Positions 1 to 9,252 of a DNA stretch of 46,139 nucleotides are shown here, piece by piece. The translations under genes and the position numbers were made by a program. The notes below the pieces were generated by a model. It had not been told where the DNA came from and ran no database searches. It saw nothing but the letters and a program-made list of their open reading frames with translations. Positions within the stretch are counted from its first letter, which is position 1, and the number at the start of each line of letters is the position of its first letter. Source of the stretch: Sphingomonadales bacterium Ga0077559 (GTDB lineage: Bacteria; Pseudomonadota; Alphaproteobacteria; Sphingomonadales; Sphingomonadaceae); contig LNFK01000036.1 in the NCBI GenBank assembly GCA_001464315.1, positions 1 to 46,139 on the forward strand, written 5' to 3'.

Positions 1-344
1 AGGCAAATCCATCGCGTCATTTTTTGTGGCTGGCCTAATGGTCTGCATATACTGTCGCTAGCTGGGCACGCGAACGACTGCAACATTGTCGGAATCGGTC
101 ACATGACAGTAGGCTCCACTCACGCCTGCATCCGCCAACATTCCTGTCGTTCCCTGCGCCACGTGAATTCGTCGAAACCTGCCTTTCATTCAGCAGCGAC
201 AGCGCGGCAGCTTTCGATGTGTTGCCAAGACCGTCCGGTCTCAGACCGTCATCCCATAGACTGAACGTTGAATAAGCCTTTAGTTGCATCAACCGGCGAT
301 TTACCAATAGTTGATATTGTCTAGATGGGTTTTGGAGACAGGCA
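1..344. other. Intergenic stretch, no supportable gene
   Basis: I see no gene that can be supported here. The minus strand is open over most of it, but the conceptual protein is Arg/Ser/Cys-rich and has no recognisable motif, which fits translated non-coding DNA. The final 20 bases hold the ribosome binding site (GGAGACAGG) of the gene starting at 345. The left end of the window cuts whatever lies upstream. Confidence 0.5.
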
Positions 345-842
345 ATGGACATCGACTGGACCAGGCACATCGTGATAGCATTGATATCGACGGTGGCAGT
401 ATTTACGCTGACGACATGGGGCAGCAAAGGTTCGCCCGAAAAGCAGGGTTGGCGCAGCATAAGGCCCGGCGGAACTTACGCCGTCGCAATCATCGGCGGC
501 CTGCTATTCACGCTTTTCCTTGCCTATATGTGGCTGTTTGTAGGGTCGAACCGGCCCGATGCCGAGAGCCAGATGCGCATCCTTTTCTGGCTGATCATCG
601 CCTTTGGCGGCGGCACGCTGATCACGATCTTCCAATATGGGCAAGTCCGTCGCACGGGTATTCGTTGGCGCGGTGATGTGCTTTTCTGGCGCGGCAAGGG
701 CGGCACGGAGCTAAGTCGCAAGGTCAGCGAGGCGGTCGCGCTGCGCAAGGCATTCATGGGTCCGGTCTTTATCGTCTTCGGCGACGGCAATGAGACGGTG
801 TCCGACCGGCTCTATCCGGACGATGGCATCGACCAAAGCTAG
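345..842 (+). CDS. Hypothetical three-TM membrane protein
   Basis: This 165-residue protein is not recognised as a named family. Three hydrophobic segments are visible at about residues 9-27, 46-66 and 80-98. A soluble C-terminal part of about 65 residues is rich in charged residues and in short beta-like stretches (TGIRWRGD, VLFWRGK). The ATG at 345 follows GGAGACAGGCA at good spacing, so the start is well supported. The stop overlaps by four bases the stop of the convergent gene at 839-1246, which also has TM segments followed by a small beta-type domain. The two may be functionally related, but that is inference from position and architecture only. Confidence 0.75.
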   Translation: MDIDWTRHIVIALISTVAVFTLTTWGSKGSPEKQGWRSIRPGGTYAVAIIGGLLFTLFLAYMWLFVGSNRPDAESQMRILFWLIIAFGGGTLITIFQYGQVRRTGIRWRGDVLFWRGKGGTELSRKVSEAVALRKAFMGPVFIVFGDGNETVSDRLYPDDGIDQS

Positions 843-1246
843 GCCCGCCGGACACCCGCCTGCTGCAACACTTCGATAAAGCGGCGGTCAATGCTTTGCG
901 AAGGCAGGCAGACCTTCTCGCCGCTGTGCAGCTCCAGAATGATCTCGTCCGGCCCTTCGCTCCAGATGTGCTTTTTGACCGCGGCGATATTGGCCAGGGC
1001 AATCGTGCGATCCTGCTTCCCATGATAAAAGCGCAGGGCCGCGCGCGTCAGCACCGAGCCCGATTGCGGGTTACTGATCAGCAGCCAGCCCATCATGATC
1101 AGGGCCGCCCACATCGGCAGCATCGCATACCATGGCGCTTCCTTCCACAGCCCGAACCACACCATGGCTGCGCAGAAAAGCCCGGCAACGACGGTCAGCG
1201 GGCGTCGACCTGATTGGTGGCGGGTGTAGAGCGGAGGCTCGGCCAT
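839..1246 (-). CDS. Hypothetical membrane protein with small PH-like C-terminal domain
   Basis: A 135-residue protein with two hydrophobic segments at about residues 17-34 and 38-57. A C-terminal region of about 75 residues follows, with alternating beta-strand-like sequence (TRAALRFYHGKQDRTIALANI, then EIILELHSGEKVCLPS). The layout of two TM helices followed by a small beta domain resembles bacterial PH-domain (bPH) membrane proteins, but I do not see a diagnostic motif. It is convergent with the preceding gene, and the stops overlap by four bases. The function is unknown; a membrane-anchored sensor or assembly factor is possible. Confidence 0.65.
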   Translation of the reverse strand: MAEPPLYTRHQSGRRPLTVVAGLFCAAMVWFGLWKEAPWYAMLPMWAALIMMGWLLISNPQSGSVLTRAALRFYHGKQDRTIALANIAAVKKHIWSEGPDEIILELHSGEKVCLPSQSIDRRFIEVLQQAGVRRA

Positions 1247-1610
1247 AGATGGGGGTATAGCGGGTTTGGGCTGGGCGCTGAAGTCCCTTTAATGCCCAGA
1301 ACGTTAGCGCGAGGGGCGGTAGGGTTGTATCTTCGGCAAACGCTAACATTGCTGCTGTTCACTGCTCCAAACTTCGTTGTCAAAACCGGTCGTTCGTTCA
1401 GCTGTTTTGCGGAACCCATGAATGACCGGTTTCAGGGCTGTCGCACACCAGCCTGTTCGGCTGGAATGTTGAACCCAGCGGGTCAAAGCGGACATTCTCA
1501 AGACAACGCTCCGACTAACTTTTCTCGCTTATGTAAGTGCTAGTAAAGTGTCGACACAACAACTACTCGCGTGGGGGTGAGCATGAGCCACAATAACAGA
1601 GAGAGAAGCC
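1247..1610. other. Intergenic stretch with decayed repeat-like sequence
   Basis: No gene is supported. The sequence at 1418-1497 contains GAATGACCGG and AGCGGACATTC phrases, similar to ones at 2571-2604, 2646-2656 and 14201-14217, which suggests degenerate copies of a common intergenic sequence. A small perfect hairpin (CCAGCC / GGCTGG) sits at about 1448-1463. A weak promoter for the cupin gene may lie near 1535-1555, where TGCTAGTAA resembles an extended -10 element; this is a guess. AGAGAGAAG at 1600-1608 is the ribosome binding site of the next gene. Confidence 0.35.
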
Positions 1611-2165
1611 ATGGCCGATTTCAAAGCCGTGATGCGCCGCATCATCACCGGAGACGATGCCGATGGGCAGTCGGTCATCATCCTCGACGGTGGCCCTTCC
1701 GCCAGCGCGGGTGATCCGGATGTAGGCGGGCTGTTCGAGATATGGGAAGATATCGCTTCCGGCCCGCTCGACCCAAAGGACAACAGCGACCGCGGCAATA
1801 GCACTGCGGTCCTCGGCCCGCGCCCCGGTAATGTTCAGGTCCGCTGGTTTGTCATGCAACCGACCCCACCCGGCGTGGCCAAACCCGCGCTCGACGCCGC
1901 CACCCGCGCCGCCTTTGCCACGGTTGGCGGAGAAGGGCACATCATCGACCAGACGCGCCATTCGGGGATGCACGAGACCCATTCGCTCGACATCATCTGC
2001 CTGTTGCAGGGGGAGGTGTCGCTCATCCTCGAAGGCAGCGAAACGCGGATAAAGCCCGGCCAGGTCGTCATCCAGCGCGGCACCAACCACGCATGGGAAG
2101 CGCATAACGGCCCGGCCCTGCTCCTCGCCGTACTGATCGATCGCCCCCTGCTGCGACGCGACTAG
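1611..2165 (+). CDS. Cupin-domain protein
   Basis: A 184-residue soluble protein. The C-terminal half (about residues 100-180) is a cupin barrel. A metal-binding motif 1 with several histidines (HSGMHETHSLD) is followed by a glycine turn, and motif 2 reads PGQVVIQRGTNHAW. The N-terminal 95 residues form a lead-in seen in small single-cupin proteins related to dioxygenases and isomerases of aromatic or sugar metabolism. The substrate cannot be read from the sequence. The ATG follows AGAGAGAAGCC, a purine-rich ribosome binding site. Its 3' end overlaps, on the opposite strand, the ORF at 2068-2463. Family assignment is firm; the reaction is unknown. Confidence 0.82.
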   Translation: MADFKAVMRRIITGDDADGQSVIILDGGPSASAGDPDVGGLFEIWEDIASGPLDPKDNSDRGNSTAVLGPRPGNVQVRWFVMQPTPPGVAKPALDAATRAAFATVGGEGHIIDQTRHSGMHETHSLDIICLLQGEVSLILEGSETRIKPGQVVIQRGTNHAWEAHNGPALLLAVLIDRPLLRRD

Positions 2166-2463
2166 TCAAGCCCCACTTTTCCGTTAGCGAAAAGGGCCAT
2201 GCAAATTTCGGCTCCACTACGTCGCCACCCATGTGGTTTGTGAAAGAGACACTAAGAGCCGTTTTGTGGCGCTTATACTTCGCCAAGTTGGGATTGACGT
2301 CGTCTGCCAACAAAAGCCACTCGACAAGTTGGGCCGCATGAACGGGGCTTTCGGAGGGTACAAATTGAGCTACGTGAAGCTGCTTACCATGCTTGATACA
2401 ACCGCAGAAGCCCCAAACGACGCAGGCATCGTGCATTAGAGCATCAAATCCATCTTCTTTCAT
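2068..2463 (-). CDS. Small conserved hypothetical protein
   Basis: An open frame of 131 residues whose first 90 look like a real protein. They have balanced composition, helical stretches (AAQLVEWLLLAD, YKRHKTALSVSF) and an ending phrase NHMGGDVVEPK. This resembles small uncharacterised sphingomonad proteins of the pattern 'acidic start, CxxWGFCGxI, HMGG near the C-terminus', recalled from memory and not checked. The last 40 residues run antisense into the cupin gene (98-base overlap) and look like translated antisense (Arg/Gly-rich). The natural stop has therefore probably been lost or the 3' end replaced. No strong ribosome binding site precedes the ATG. Function unknown. Confidence 0.45.
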   Translation of the reverse strand: MKEDGFDALMHDACVVWGFCGCIKHGKQLHVAQFVPSESPVHAAQLVEWLLLADDVNPNLAKYKRHKTALSVSFTNHMGGDVVEPKFAWPFSLTEKWGLTSRVAAGGDRSVRRGAGPGRYALPMRGWCRAG

Positions 2464-2872
2464 AGTTCGGTATTAGCGCGACCGGGAATGTCTGCTTTGT
2501 TGTCGTGTCCTGACAGGCAGGTTTTGGAGAGCGAAAGGGGGAAAGCCGCCATTGCCCGAGTCGCGCTACTGATGACCGCTGTCGACGACAAAGCCGACGT
2601 TCATCTAAATTTTCTGAAATCCGGAATGGCTTGCCGCGCTAGCTGAGCGGTCATTCCCGAAGCCTGATGGTGGCATACCTTAATGGTCAGCGAAGGACTG
2701 CAAAGGGTTGTATGCGGACTGTCAGGTCTTAGAAACTCGGTTCGAATAGCTGCCGTTCACCGCTACACTCGCCACAAGCATATCCCATCAACCATGGCTG
2801 CACCTAGAGCGGCCGGGACGTTGAGGCCTTCTTCCACACCCCCCCCTTGGGAGTTCGCATCAAAATTGAAAC
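2464..2872. other. Intergenic stretch with degenerate repeat phrases
   Basis: No gene is supported across these 409 bases. Two GATGACCGCT/AGCGGTCATTC phrases in opposite orientation (2571-2580 and 2646-2656) match the pattern seen at 1418-1430 and 14201-14211. A run of eight C lies at 2839-2846. The stretch is downstream of the alcohol dehydrogenase on the minus strand, but I see no clear terminator hairpin. Confidence 0.35.
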
Positions 2873-3865
2873 TCAGGGCATAAGCACCGCCGCACCCTGC
2901 ACCAATCCATTGCGAAGTCGAGTAAGCGCATCATTGGCCTGTGCCAGTGGCATTGTCTCGACGCTTGGGCTGATTCCGGACTTGTCGGCTGCGGTGAGGA
3001 ACTCCAAGCCATCCTCCCTTGTCAGGTTCGCGACCGAACAGATGCTGCGCTCACCCCACAAATCGGCATAGTGAAAAGCGGGGATATCGCTCATGTGAAT
3101 TCCAGCGCAAACCACGCGCCCACCTTTTCTTACCGCCTTGAGTGCCGATGGAACTAGTGAACCGACTGGTGCGAACAAAATTGCACCGTCCAGTGGTTGA
3201 GGAGGCGGCACATCTGATCCGCCTGCCCAAACACAGCCGAGCTTGCGGGCAAATGCCTGTCCTGCAACGTCGCCCGGCTTGGTGAAGGCGTAAACGTAGC
3301 GGCCCTGCCAGACAGCAATCTGCGCCAATATATGCGCTGCCGCACCAAAACCGTAGAGACCAACGCGATCACCCTCTCCGGCTAGCCGAAAGGCTCGCCA
3401 GCCAATCAGTCCCGCACACAGCAAAGGTGCCGCTTCCGCGTCAGAGAAGCGATAGGGCAGTGAAAAGCAGTATCGCGAGTCCGCCACGACAAATTCCGCA
3501 TAGCCGCCATCGCGTGTGCAGCCTGTAAACTCCGGGACATCGCAGAGATTTTCCCTTCCTGACCGGCAGTAGTCGCATTCCCCGCATGTATGGCCGAGCC
3601 ACGGGACGCCAATGCGCTCGCCAAGCTCGAAGCCTTCAACTTTGCTGCCCAACTGCCGGATATGGCCTACAATCTCGTGACCGGGAACGATTGGATAATG
3701 CGCAGGAATATCGCCGTCTATGACGTGCAGATCGGTTCGGCAGACTCCGCAGGCGGCAACCTCGATCAGCATTTCTTTCGGACCTGGAACGGGCATTGCG
3801 CGATGGACGACGCGCAGCGGCTGCCCTGGGCCGTCGCACTGCATCGCCAGATAGTGACCAGTCAT
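2873..3865 (-). CDS. Zinc-dependent alcohol dehydrogenase
   Basis: A 330-residue medium-chain dehydrogenase/reductase, which oxidises alcohols or reduces aldehydes with NAD(P). Catalytic-zinc ligands are visible in CGVCRTDLHV (about residue 36) and GHEIVGH (about 62). The four structural-zinc cysteines lie in CGECDYCRSGRENLC (about 94-108). The nucleotide-binding glycine motif GFGAAA is near 170. The length is close to the usual 330-345. It starts five bases after the stop of the kinase gene at 3871-5403, so the two are probably one operon with this gene second. It resembles the AdhA-type enzymes (propanol-preferring class) common in stress clusters with universal stress proteins. The physiological substrate is not evident. 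Confidence 0.88.
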   Translation of the reverse strand: MTGHYLAMQCDGPGQPLRVVHRAMPVPGPKEMLIEVAACGVCRTDLHVIDGDIPAHYPIVPGHEIVGHIRQLGSKVEGFELGERIGVPWLGHTCGECDYCRSGRENLCDVPEFTGCTRDGGYAEFVVADSRYCFSLPYRFSDAEAAPLLCAGLIGWRAFRLAGEGDRVGLYGFGAAAHILAQIAVWQGRYVYAFTKPGDVAGQAFARKLGCVWAGGSDVPPPQPLDGAILFAPVGSLVPSALKAVRKGGRVVCAGIHMSDIPAFHYADLWGERSICSVANLTREDGLEFLTAADKSGISPSVETMPLAQANDALTRLRNGLVQGAAVLMP

Positions 3866-3870
3866 CTGGC

Positions 3871-5403
3871 CTAGGCCTTAATTGCCAAGCGGGCGCGTGC
3901 CAGCGTGCGCGCCGCATCTCCACCAGCGTCTATTGCGGACCAATCTGCAAGCGATCCGATCTGATAATCCAATTGCTGGCGAAGAATGGCAACCGTTGCG
4001 TCTGACGCGTCATTGTGTCGCTGCTCCAGCCGCGCTTCCAGCACAGGGATTGGTGCTGTTAGCCAAAGGCCAAGAAATTTCACACCGGCATTCAGCGCAA
4101 CCTCAGCGATTGCGTGGCGTTCTTCGGGGTCGGTGAAGACGGCATCCACCACAACGGCATATCCTGATGCCAGAGCAGCAACCGCGCGGTGCCCGAGCCC
4201 GCGGTAGATCCGCTCGCGCTCTTCCTTGGTGTAGACACTTTCTGGAAGGCGGGATTCCGGCGTCACATCTCTGATTCTCTTGCGGATAATGTCACTCCGC
4301 AATACGCGCGCACCCGGCGCAACCCCAAGTTCTGGCGCAAGCGCCATTGCCAGCGTCGATTTGCCGGTGCCACTCAGTCCACCGACGGCGATCAAACGAG
4401 GTTCGCCAGCAGACAAGAAACCGATCGCATGTAGCAAATAGTTCCGCGCATCAGCTTCCTTGCGCAGCCGCTCGTCGGCCGAAGGCTGGATTGTCGATGC
4501 CGCCGCGCTGACATGCGCACGCAATGCCGCCCGGGTCGATAGGAGCAGAGGAAAGGCCGCTATACCTAGACTGTCTCCCGCCATGTCGAGATAGCGGTTG
4601 AAAACCAGATTTGCTTCGGCCTTCAACTCGCGCCGCCACAGGTCCATGACGAGAAACGCCAGATCATAGAGGACGTCTGTACAGGCAATCTCGTCGCTAA
4701 ATTCTATGCAGTCGAACAATGTCGGCTCGCCCTTGTAAAGGCAGATATTCCCCAGATGCAGATCGCCGTGACAGCGCCGCACCTGCCCCGAGCTTCGCCG
4801 CGCGTCCAGAATTGGTCCTACCCGATCCAGTGTAGCAAGACTGATCACGGTGAGTCGGTTTGCCATATCCTCCGACAGGATCGTCTGGCTCAACGCCATG
4901 TTCTGCAGATTTCCGTCGATCACGGCGCGCATGGCTTGCGCGCCGCCAAAGTCCGGCGTGACTTCAGCTTCTGCGTGAAATTGCGCCACATGATCGGTCA
5001 GGTCGCGGAGAATATTTGGCGTAAGCCGTTGATGTAGAGCCATCGTATCGAAAAGATCATCCTGCGAAAACCGGCGCATCACCACTAACCAGTCGACGGG
5101 TTCACCCCCAGATTCGAACGTCAAATTGCCATCGGGCAATCTGTTGATCGAGCGAATCTCCAGATAAATTTCAGGCGCCGTGCGCCGGTTAAGCCGCAGT
5201 TCTGACGCGCAGGCCTGTTGGCGAAGCTCAGTTGTGCTGTAGTCAAGATACAGAAACTTCACCGCGCGTTTGAGTTTGTAGGCTCGCTCACCGATCAGGA
5301 AGACGACCGCGCAATGTGTGTCGATACGGTCGACAGTTCCGGTCTCACCAAAGCTGCCGGCTTCCAGCAAAAAAGCAATCGTCTGGTCTTGATTAGGGTC
5401 CAT
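3871..5403 (-). CDS. Two-domain phosphotransferase / AAA-type kinase
   Basis: A 510-residue fusion. The N-terminal 330 residues are an aminoglycoside phosphotransferase-like kinase fold: CHGDLHLGN is the catalytic-loop Brenner motif and LFDCIEF the metal-binding segment. The C-terminal 160 residues are a P-loop kinase with Walker A GLSGTGKST (about residue 345) and downstream helices like those of gluconate or adenylylsulfate kinases. The fusion is a known arrangement (COG2187 plus COG0645), often found with universal stress and dehydrogenase genes, but its substrate is unknown. Resistance to aminoglycosides should not be assumed. It is first in a minus-strand operon with the alcohol dehydrogenase and divergent from the acyl-CoA ligase operon across 129 bases. 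Confidence 0.85.
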   Translation of the reverse strand: MDPNQDQTIAFLLEAGSFGETGTVDRIDTHCAVVFLIGERAYKLKRAVKFLYLDYSTTELRQQACASELRLNRRTAPEIYLEIRSINRLPDGNLTFESGGEPVDWLVVMRRFSQDDLFDTMALHQRLTPNILRDLTDHVAQFHAEAEVTPDFGGAQAMRAVIDGNLQNMALSQTILSEDMANRLTVISLATLDRVGPILDARRSSGQVRRCHGDLHLGNICLYKGEPTLFDCIEFSDEIACTDVLYDLAFLVMDLWRRELKAEANLVFNRYLDMAGDSLGIAAFPLLLSTRAALRAHVSAAASTIQPSADERLRKEADARNYLLHAIGFLSAGEPRLIAVGGLSGTGKSTLAMALAPELGVAPGARVLRSDIIRKRIRDVTPESRLPESVYTKEERERIYRGLGHRAVAALASGYAVVVDAVFTDPEERHAIAEVALNAGVKFLGLWLTAPIPVLEARLEQRHNDASDATVAILRQQLDYQIGSLADWSAIDAGGDAARTLARARLAIKA

Positions 5404-5532
5404 TGGCGTTTTCCGATCGCCTTCAACAGACCAGCCCCTACAACTTTACAGGGCAAAGCTTGATAAGGAGGAATACCTATCTCGCGAACGGGGCAAGCCG
5501 GTATATTTACCGCGTACCGAGAGGCCGATGCA

Positions 5533-7284
5533 ATGGAAGTCAAACCGATCCGCAAGCCCGATGCGACCAAGGTGCGCGCCAATCTTCCAGATGATAGTGC
5601 TGAACGCCACAGGTTGGGGTGGGATGTTGCGCGAAGCTGGCTCGACGGTTTGACAGGTGGTGGACTCAACATTGGCTATGAGGCGGTGGACAGGCACGTC
5701 GTACACGGCCATGGCAACCGTGAAGCCATCCGCTGGATTGGCAAGAACGGCACGGTGCGGAGTTTCAGCTACGCCAATCTCAAGGAAGCAACCGACCGTT
5801 TCGCATCTCTTCTGGAAAAGCTTGGCCACACCAAGGGCGTGCACGTGTTCACTTTATTGGGCCGGACGCCCGAGCTTTACATTACCGCGCTGGGGACATT
5901 GAAGGCAGGTGGCATGTTCTGCCCGCTTTACTCGGCTTTTGGACCCGAACCTGTTCGAGCGCGTATGGAAATCGGTGCCGCCAACGTGCTTGTGACCACC
6001 GCTGCCGACTATGCGAAAAAGGTTCAGCCGTGGCGCGCAGAGATACCCAGCTTGCGCCATGTCATTCTGGTTGATTTACCGCCGCCAGATATTTCCGAAA
6101 CGCTGGATTTCGCCAAAGCCTGCGCTGATGTCAGTGGTGATTTCAAGATCGTTCGTACCAAACCTGACGATATGGCATTGCTGCACTTCACCAGTGGCAC
6201 TACAGGCAAACCCAAAGGCGCAATGCATGTCCACGAAGCTGTTGTCGCGCACAACGCCACCGGGCGATTGGTGCTCGATCTGCAACCGGATGACGTGTTC
6301 TGGTGCACTGCCGACCCGGGTTGGGTTACTGGCACATCCTACGGGATCATAGCCCCGCTCACCAATGGGGTGACGATGATCGTCGATGAGGCGGAGTTCG
6401 ACGCCGAACGCTGGTACGCGACGCTCGCGCGCGAGAAGGTATCGGTCTGGTACACTGCGCCCACCGCGATCCGGTTGCTGATGAAAGCGGGCGATGATCT
6501 GGCGCGCCGTCACGATCTTTCGCGCCTTCGGTTCATGGCAAGTGTCGGTGAGCCGCTGAATGCCGAAGCAGTGATTTGGAGCGCGCGTGTTTTCGGCAAG
6601 CCTTTCCATGACAATTGGTGGCAAACCGAGACCGGCGGGATCATGATTGCCAACACAGCGGCCATGGATGTGAAGCCCGGTTCGATGGGCAAACCGCTTC
6701 CTGGTGTCGAAGCGGCCATCGTCGACACAAGCTGCGACCACATTGTTCCAATAGAAGCGCCCATGAAGGTGGGCCATCTCGCACTGAAGGCGGGCTGGCC
6801 ATCGATGTTTCGCGGCTATCTGCACGAAGATGCACGTTATGCCGCCTGTTTCCGGGATGGCTGGTATTTGACCGGTGACCTCGCGATGCGCGACGAAGAT
6901 GGATATTTCTGGTTTGTCGGGCGCGCTGATGATGTGATCAAGTCGGCGGGGCATCTCATTGGGCCGTTCGAAGTCGAAAGCGCCCTGATGGAACATCCCG
7001 CGGTCGCCGAAGCCGCGGTGATTGGCCTGCCCGACGAGCGCGCGGGCGAAATCGTCAAAGCCTATGTGACGCTGAAACAGGGGCAAGAGCCATCAGAGGC
7101 ATTGCGCAAGGAATTGCTTGGGCACGCCCGCAAGCGACTTGGCGCGGCGATCGCCCCGCGGCAGATCGAAATTCGTACCGATTTGCCGCGGACGCGTTCG
7201 GGCAAGATCATGCGCAGACTGCTCAAGGCGCGCGAACTCGGACTGCCTGAGGGCGATCTTTCGACACTCGAGCAGGCCGCATGA
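5533..7284 (+). CDS. acsA: AMP-forming acyl-CoA (acetate-CoA) ligase
   Basis: A 583-residue adenylate-forming enzyme that activates a short carboxylate with ATP and loads it on CoA. The core motifs are in order: [11 protein letters not shown] (A3, about residue 220), [10 protein letters not shown] (A5, about 362), [23 protein letters not shown] (A7/A8, about 448-470) and TRSGKIMRR around Lys558, the conserved catalytic lysine that is also the usual acetylation site. The tryptophan-containing A5 motif favours acetate or propionate. The length is nearer to the Bacillus AcsA type (about 570) than to the 650-residue enterobacterial Acs. GAGAGG lies seven bases before the ATG. The ATGA at 7281 couples it to E1 alpha, so it is the first gene of a five-gene operon. 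The exact acyl substrate is inference. Confidence 0.88.
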   Translation: MEVKPIRKPDATKVRANLPDDSAERHRLGWDVARSWLDGLTGGGLNIGYEAVDRHVVHGHGNREAIRWIGKNGTVRSFSYANLKEATDRFASLLEKLGHTKGVHVFTLLGRTPELYITALGTLKAGGMFCPLYSAFGPEPVRARMEIGAANVLVTTAADYAKKVQPWRAEIPSLRHVILVDLPPPDISETLDFAKACADVSGDFKIVRTKPDDMALLHFTSGTTGKPKGAMHVHEAVVAHNATGRLVLDLQPDDVFWCTADPGWVTGTSYGIIAPLTNGVTMIVDEAEFDAERWYATLAREKVSVWYTAPTAIRLLMKAGDDLARRHDLSRLRFMASVGEPLNAEAVIWSARVFGKPFHDNWWQTETGGIMIANTAAMDVKPGSMGKPLPGVEAAIVDTSCDHIVPIEAPMKVGHLALKAGWPSMFRGYLHEDARYAACFRDGWYLTGDLAMRDEDGYFWFVGRADDVIKSAGHLIGPFEVESALMEHPAVAEAAVIGLPDERAGEIVKAYVTLKQGQEPSEALRKELLGHARKRLGAAIAPRQIEIRTDLPRTRSGKIMRRLLKARELGLPEGDLSTLEQAA

Positions 7285-8276
7285 CCATGGCCGCCACCGA
7301 AAAGGTTCATCTGGACCGCACCCACAGCCTGCATCTCTTGAAACAGATGATCCGGATCCGACGGTTCGAGGAAAAATGCGGCGAACTTTACCAACAGGAG
7401 AAGATTCGCGGATTTCTTCACCTCTATGTCGGAGAAGAAGCGGTCGCTGTCGGCATCATGCAAGCCCTTCAACCCGACGACGCTGTCGTTGCCACTTACC
7501 GCGAGCATGGTCACGCCCTCATGCACGGCGTTTCTGCCAATACGATCATGGCCGAAATGTATGGCAAGCAGGAAGGATGCAGCCGCGGCCGTGGCGGCTC
7601 CATGCACTTGTTCGATGCCGCGACGCGCTTCTACGGGGGCAATGCCATAGTCGGCGGCGGCTTGCCGATTGCGCTTGGCCTTGCCCTGGCAGACAAGATG
7701 CAGGGAAAGTCACGGGTCACCGTCTGCTTCTTTGGCGAAGGCGCGGTTGCAGAGGGAGAGTTCCACGAGACGCTCAATCTGGCGGCCCTGTGGCAGGTGC
7801 CGCTGTTGTTCGTGTGCGAGAATAATCTCTACGCCATGGGTACAGCGCTTAAGCTCTCCGAATCCCAGACCGACATTCATTTGAAGGCCGCGAGTTACAA
7901 TCTGCCTTCCGAAGCCGTCGACGGCATGAATGTCGTCGACGTGGAAGGTGCTGCCCGCCACGCAACAGCAGCAATACATTCAGGCGGCGGGCCCTATTTC
8001 CTCGAATGCCGTACATACCGATTTCGCGCCCATTCAATGTATGATCCGCAGCTGTATCGCGAAAAAGCCGAAGTCGAAGCCTGGACGGAGAAATGTCCAA
8101 TCAAACGCTTCGATGATTGGGCTCTTGCCGCAGGGCTGATCCACGACACGGACATTGTGAACCTGGAAGCAGAGGTTGCAGTCGAGGTCGAGGCGGCCAT
8201 TTCCTTTGCGGAAGCAGGCACATTGGAACCCGTCGAGCAATTGCTCCAGCATGTCGGTGCGGAGCTTCGGATATGA
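7281..8276 (+). CDS. pdhA: Pyruvate dehydrogenase-type E1 component, alpha subunit
   Basis: A 331-residue thiamine-diphosphate-dependent 2-oxoacid dehydrogenase alpha subunit. It decarboxylates the 2-oxoacid and passes the acyl group to lipoyl-E2. The ThDP motif runs from [12 protein letters not shown] (about residue 153) to CENN (about 181), with [15 protein letters not shown] before it; [14 protein letters not shown] near 260 is the phosphorylation-loop region typical of E1 alpha. The length and the separate beta gene place it in the heterotetrameric PDH/acetoin dehydrogenase group. The ATG overlaps the ligase stop (ATGA), and its own stop overlaps the E1 beta start (ATGA), implying translational coupling. 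Pyruvate is the likely substrate; acetoin or a branched 2-oxoacid cannot be excluded. Confidence 0.92.
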   Translation: MTMAATEKVHLDRTHSLHLLKQMIRIRRFEEKCGELYQQEKIRGFLHLYVGEEAVAVGIMQALQPDDAVVATYREHGHALMHGVSANTIMAEMYGKQEGCSRGRGGSMHLFDAATRFYGGNAIVGGGLPIALGLALADKMQGKSRVTVCFFGEGAVAEGEFHETLNLAALWQVPLLFVCENNLYAMGTALKLSESQTDIHLKAASYNLPSEAVDGMNVVDVEGAARHATAAIHSGGGPYFLECRTYRFRAHSMYDPQLYREKAEVEAWTEKCPIKRFDDWALAAGLIHDTDIVNLEAEVAVEVEAAISFAEAGTLEPVEQLLQHVGAELRI

Positions 8277-9247
8277 CCGAGATCAGCTACCGTGATGCCA
8301 TGGGCGCTGCCATCCGTGAGGCGATGATCGCGGATCCGCGCGTGTTCCTGATGGGTGAAGATGTCGGCCATTATGGCGGCTGCTATGCCGTCAGCAAGGG
8401 CTTGCTTGAAGAGTTCGGCCCCGAACGCATCCGCGATACACCGCTGTCGGAATCGGCTTTTACGGGTGCAGGGATCGGCGCGGCGTTGGGCGGTATGCGA
8501 CCGATTGTGGAGCTGATGACCTGCAATTTCTCGCTGCTCGCGCTCGACCAGATCATGAACAACGCTGCCACGCTTCGCCACATGTCGGGCGGGCAATTCA
8601 ACGTACCGCTCGTCATCCGCATGGCCACCGGCGGCGGGCGGCAATTGGCGGCCCAACATTCGCACAGTCTGGAAGGTTGGTACGCCCATATTCCGGGAAT
8701 TCGGGTCCTCGCACCCGCGACGGTTGAAGATGCAAGGGGCATGTTGGGAAAAGCACTCGACGACCCAGATCCGGTCCTGATCTTTGAAAATGCGCTGCTG
8801 TATAACCAGACCGCGGAGATCGTTGAGCCCGTGAGCGTGGATATCGATCATGCCGCGGTTCGCCGTGAAGCTAATCATGTCAGCCTTATCACTTATGGCG
8901 GTTCGCTGGGCAAAACAATGGAAGCCGCAGGCAAGCTCGAAAAAGACGGCATTGAAGCAGAGGTGATCGACCTGCGGGTTTTGCGACCCCTAGATGAAGC
9001 GACCATCCTCAAATCGGTTGCCAAGACAAGGCGCGCGGTGGTGATTGACGAGGGCTGGCGTTCGGGCGGGATTGCGGGCGAGATTATCGCGCGCATTGTT
9101 GAAGGGGCTTTTTGGGAGCTTGATGCCCCGCCTGCGCGGGTCTGCAGTGCGGAAGTACCCATCCCCTATGCCCGGCATCTCGAGCTTGCGGCCTTACCCA
9201 GCATTGAGCGGATCGTGAGTGCCGCACGCGCCGTCATGGGGCGCTAA
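8273..9247 (+). CDS. pdhB: Pyruvate dehydrogenase-type E1 component, beta subunit
   Basis: A 324-residue transketolase-like subunit that completes the E1 active site. The start at 8273 is chosen because [14 protein letters not shown] is the normal family N-terminus and its ATG overlaps the E1 alpha stop. The frame is open further upstream, but that part is antisense-like filler inside pdhA. Family landmarks are [16 protein letters not shown] (about residue 24), [14 protein letters not shown] (about 48) and EGWRSGG near 260 in the C-terminal transketolase domain. No E3 (dihydrolipoamide dehydrogenase) gene is nearby, so the complex presumably shares a housekeeping E3. Five bases separate it from E2. 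Confidence 0.92.
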   Translation: MTEISYRDAMGAAIREAMIADPRVFLMGEDVGHYGGCYAVSKGLLEEFGPERIRDTPLSESAFTGAGIGAALGGMRPIVELMTCNFSLLALDQIMNNAATLRHMSGGQFNVPLVIRMATGGGRQLAAQHSHSLEGWYAHIPGIRVLAPATVEDARGMLGKALDDPDPVLIFENALLYNQTAEIVEPVSVDIDHAAVRREANHVSLITYGGSLGKTMEAAGKLEKDGIEAEVIDLRVLRPLDEATILKSVAKTRRAVVIDEGWRSGGIAGEIIARIVEGAFWELDAPPARVCSAEVPIPYARHLELAALPSIERIVSAARAVMGR

Positions 9248-9252
9248 GCAAC

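Noticed and set aside
35-460. Minus-strand 141-residue open frame
   Set aside because: Composition is Arg/Ser/Cys-rich, no motif or ribosome binding site, and it overlaps the better supported gene at 345.
2233-2439. Plus-strand 68-residue open frame
   Set aside because: It is antisense to the more convincing minus-strand gene at 2068-2463 and shows no motif.
3871-5403. Aminoglycoside resistance gene
   Set aside because: The APH-like fold is fused to a P-loop kinase, an arrangement of unknown substrate that is not a known resistance determinant.
5403-5594. Plus-strand open frame with AGGAGG-like sequence at about 5466-5471
   Set aside because: No suitable start codon follows the purine run at proper spacing, and the frame overlaps the start of the ligase gene in another frame.
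8117-8272. Longer N-terminus for E1 beta
   Set aside because: The extension lies inside E1 alpha, is Arg/Gly/Cys-rich and unlike the family; ATG 8273 overlaps the E1 alpha stop and gives the normal N-terminus.
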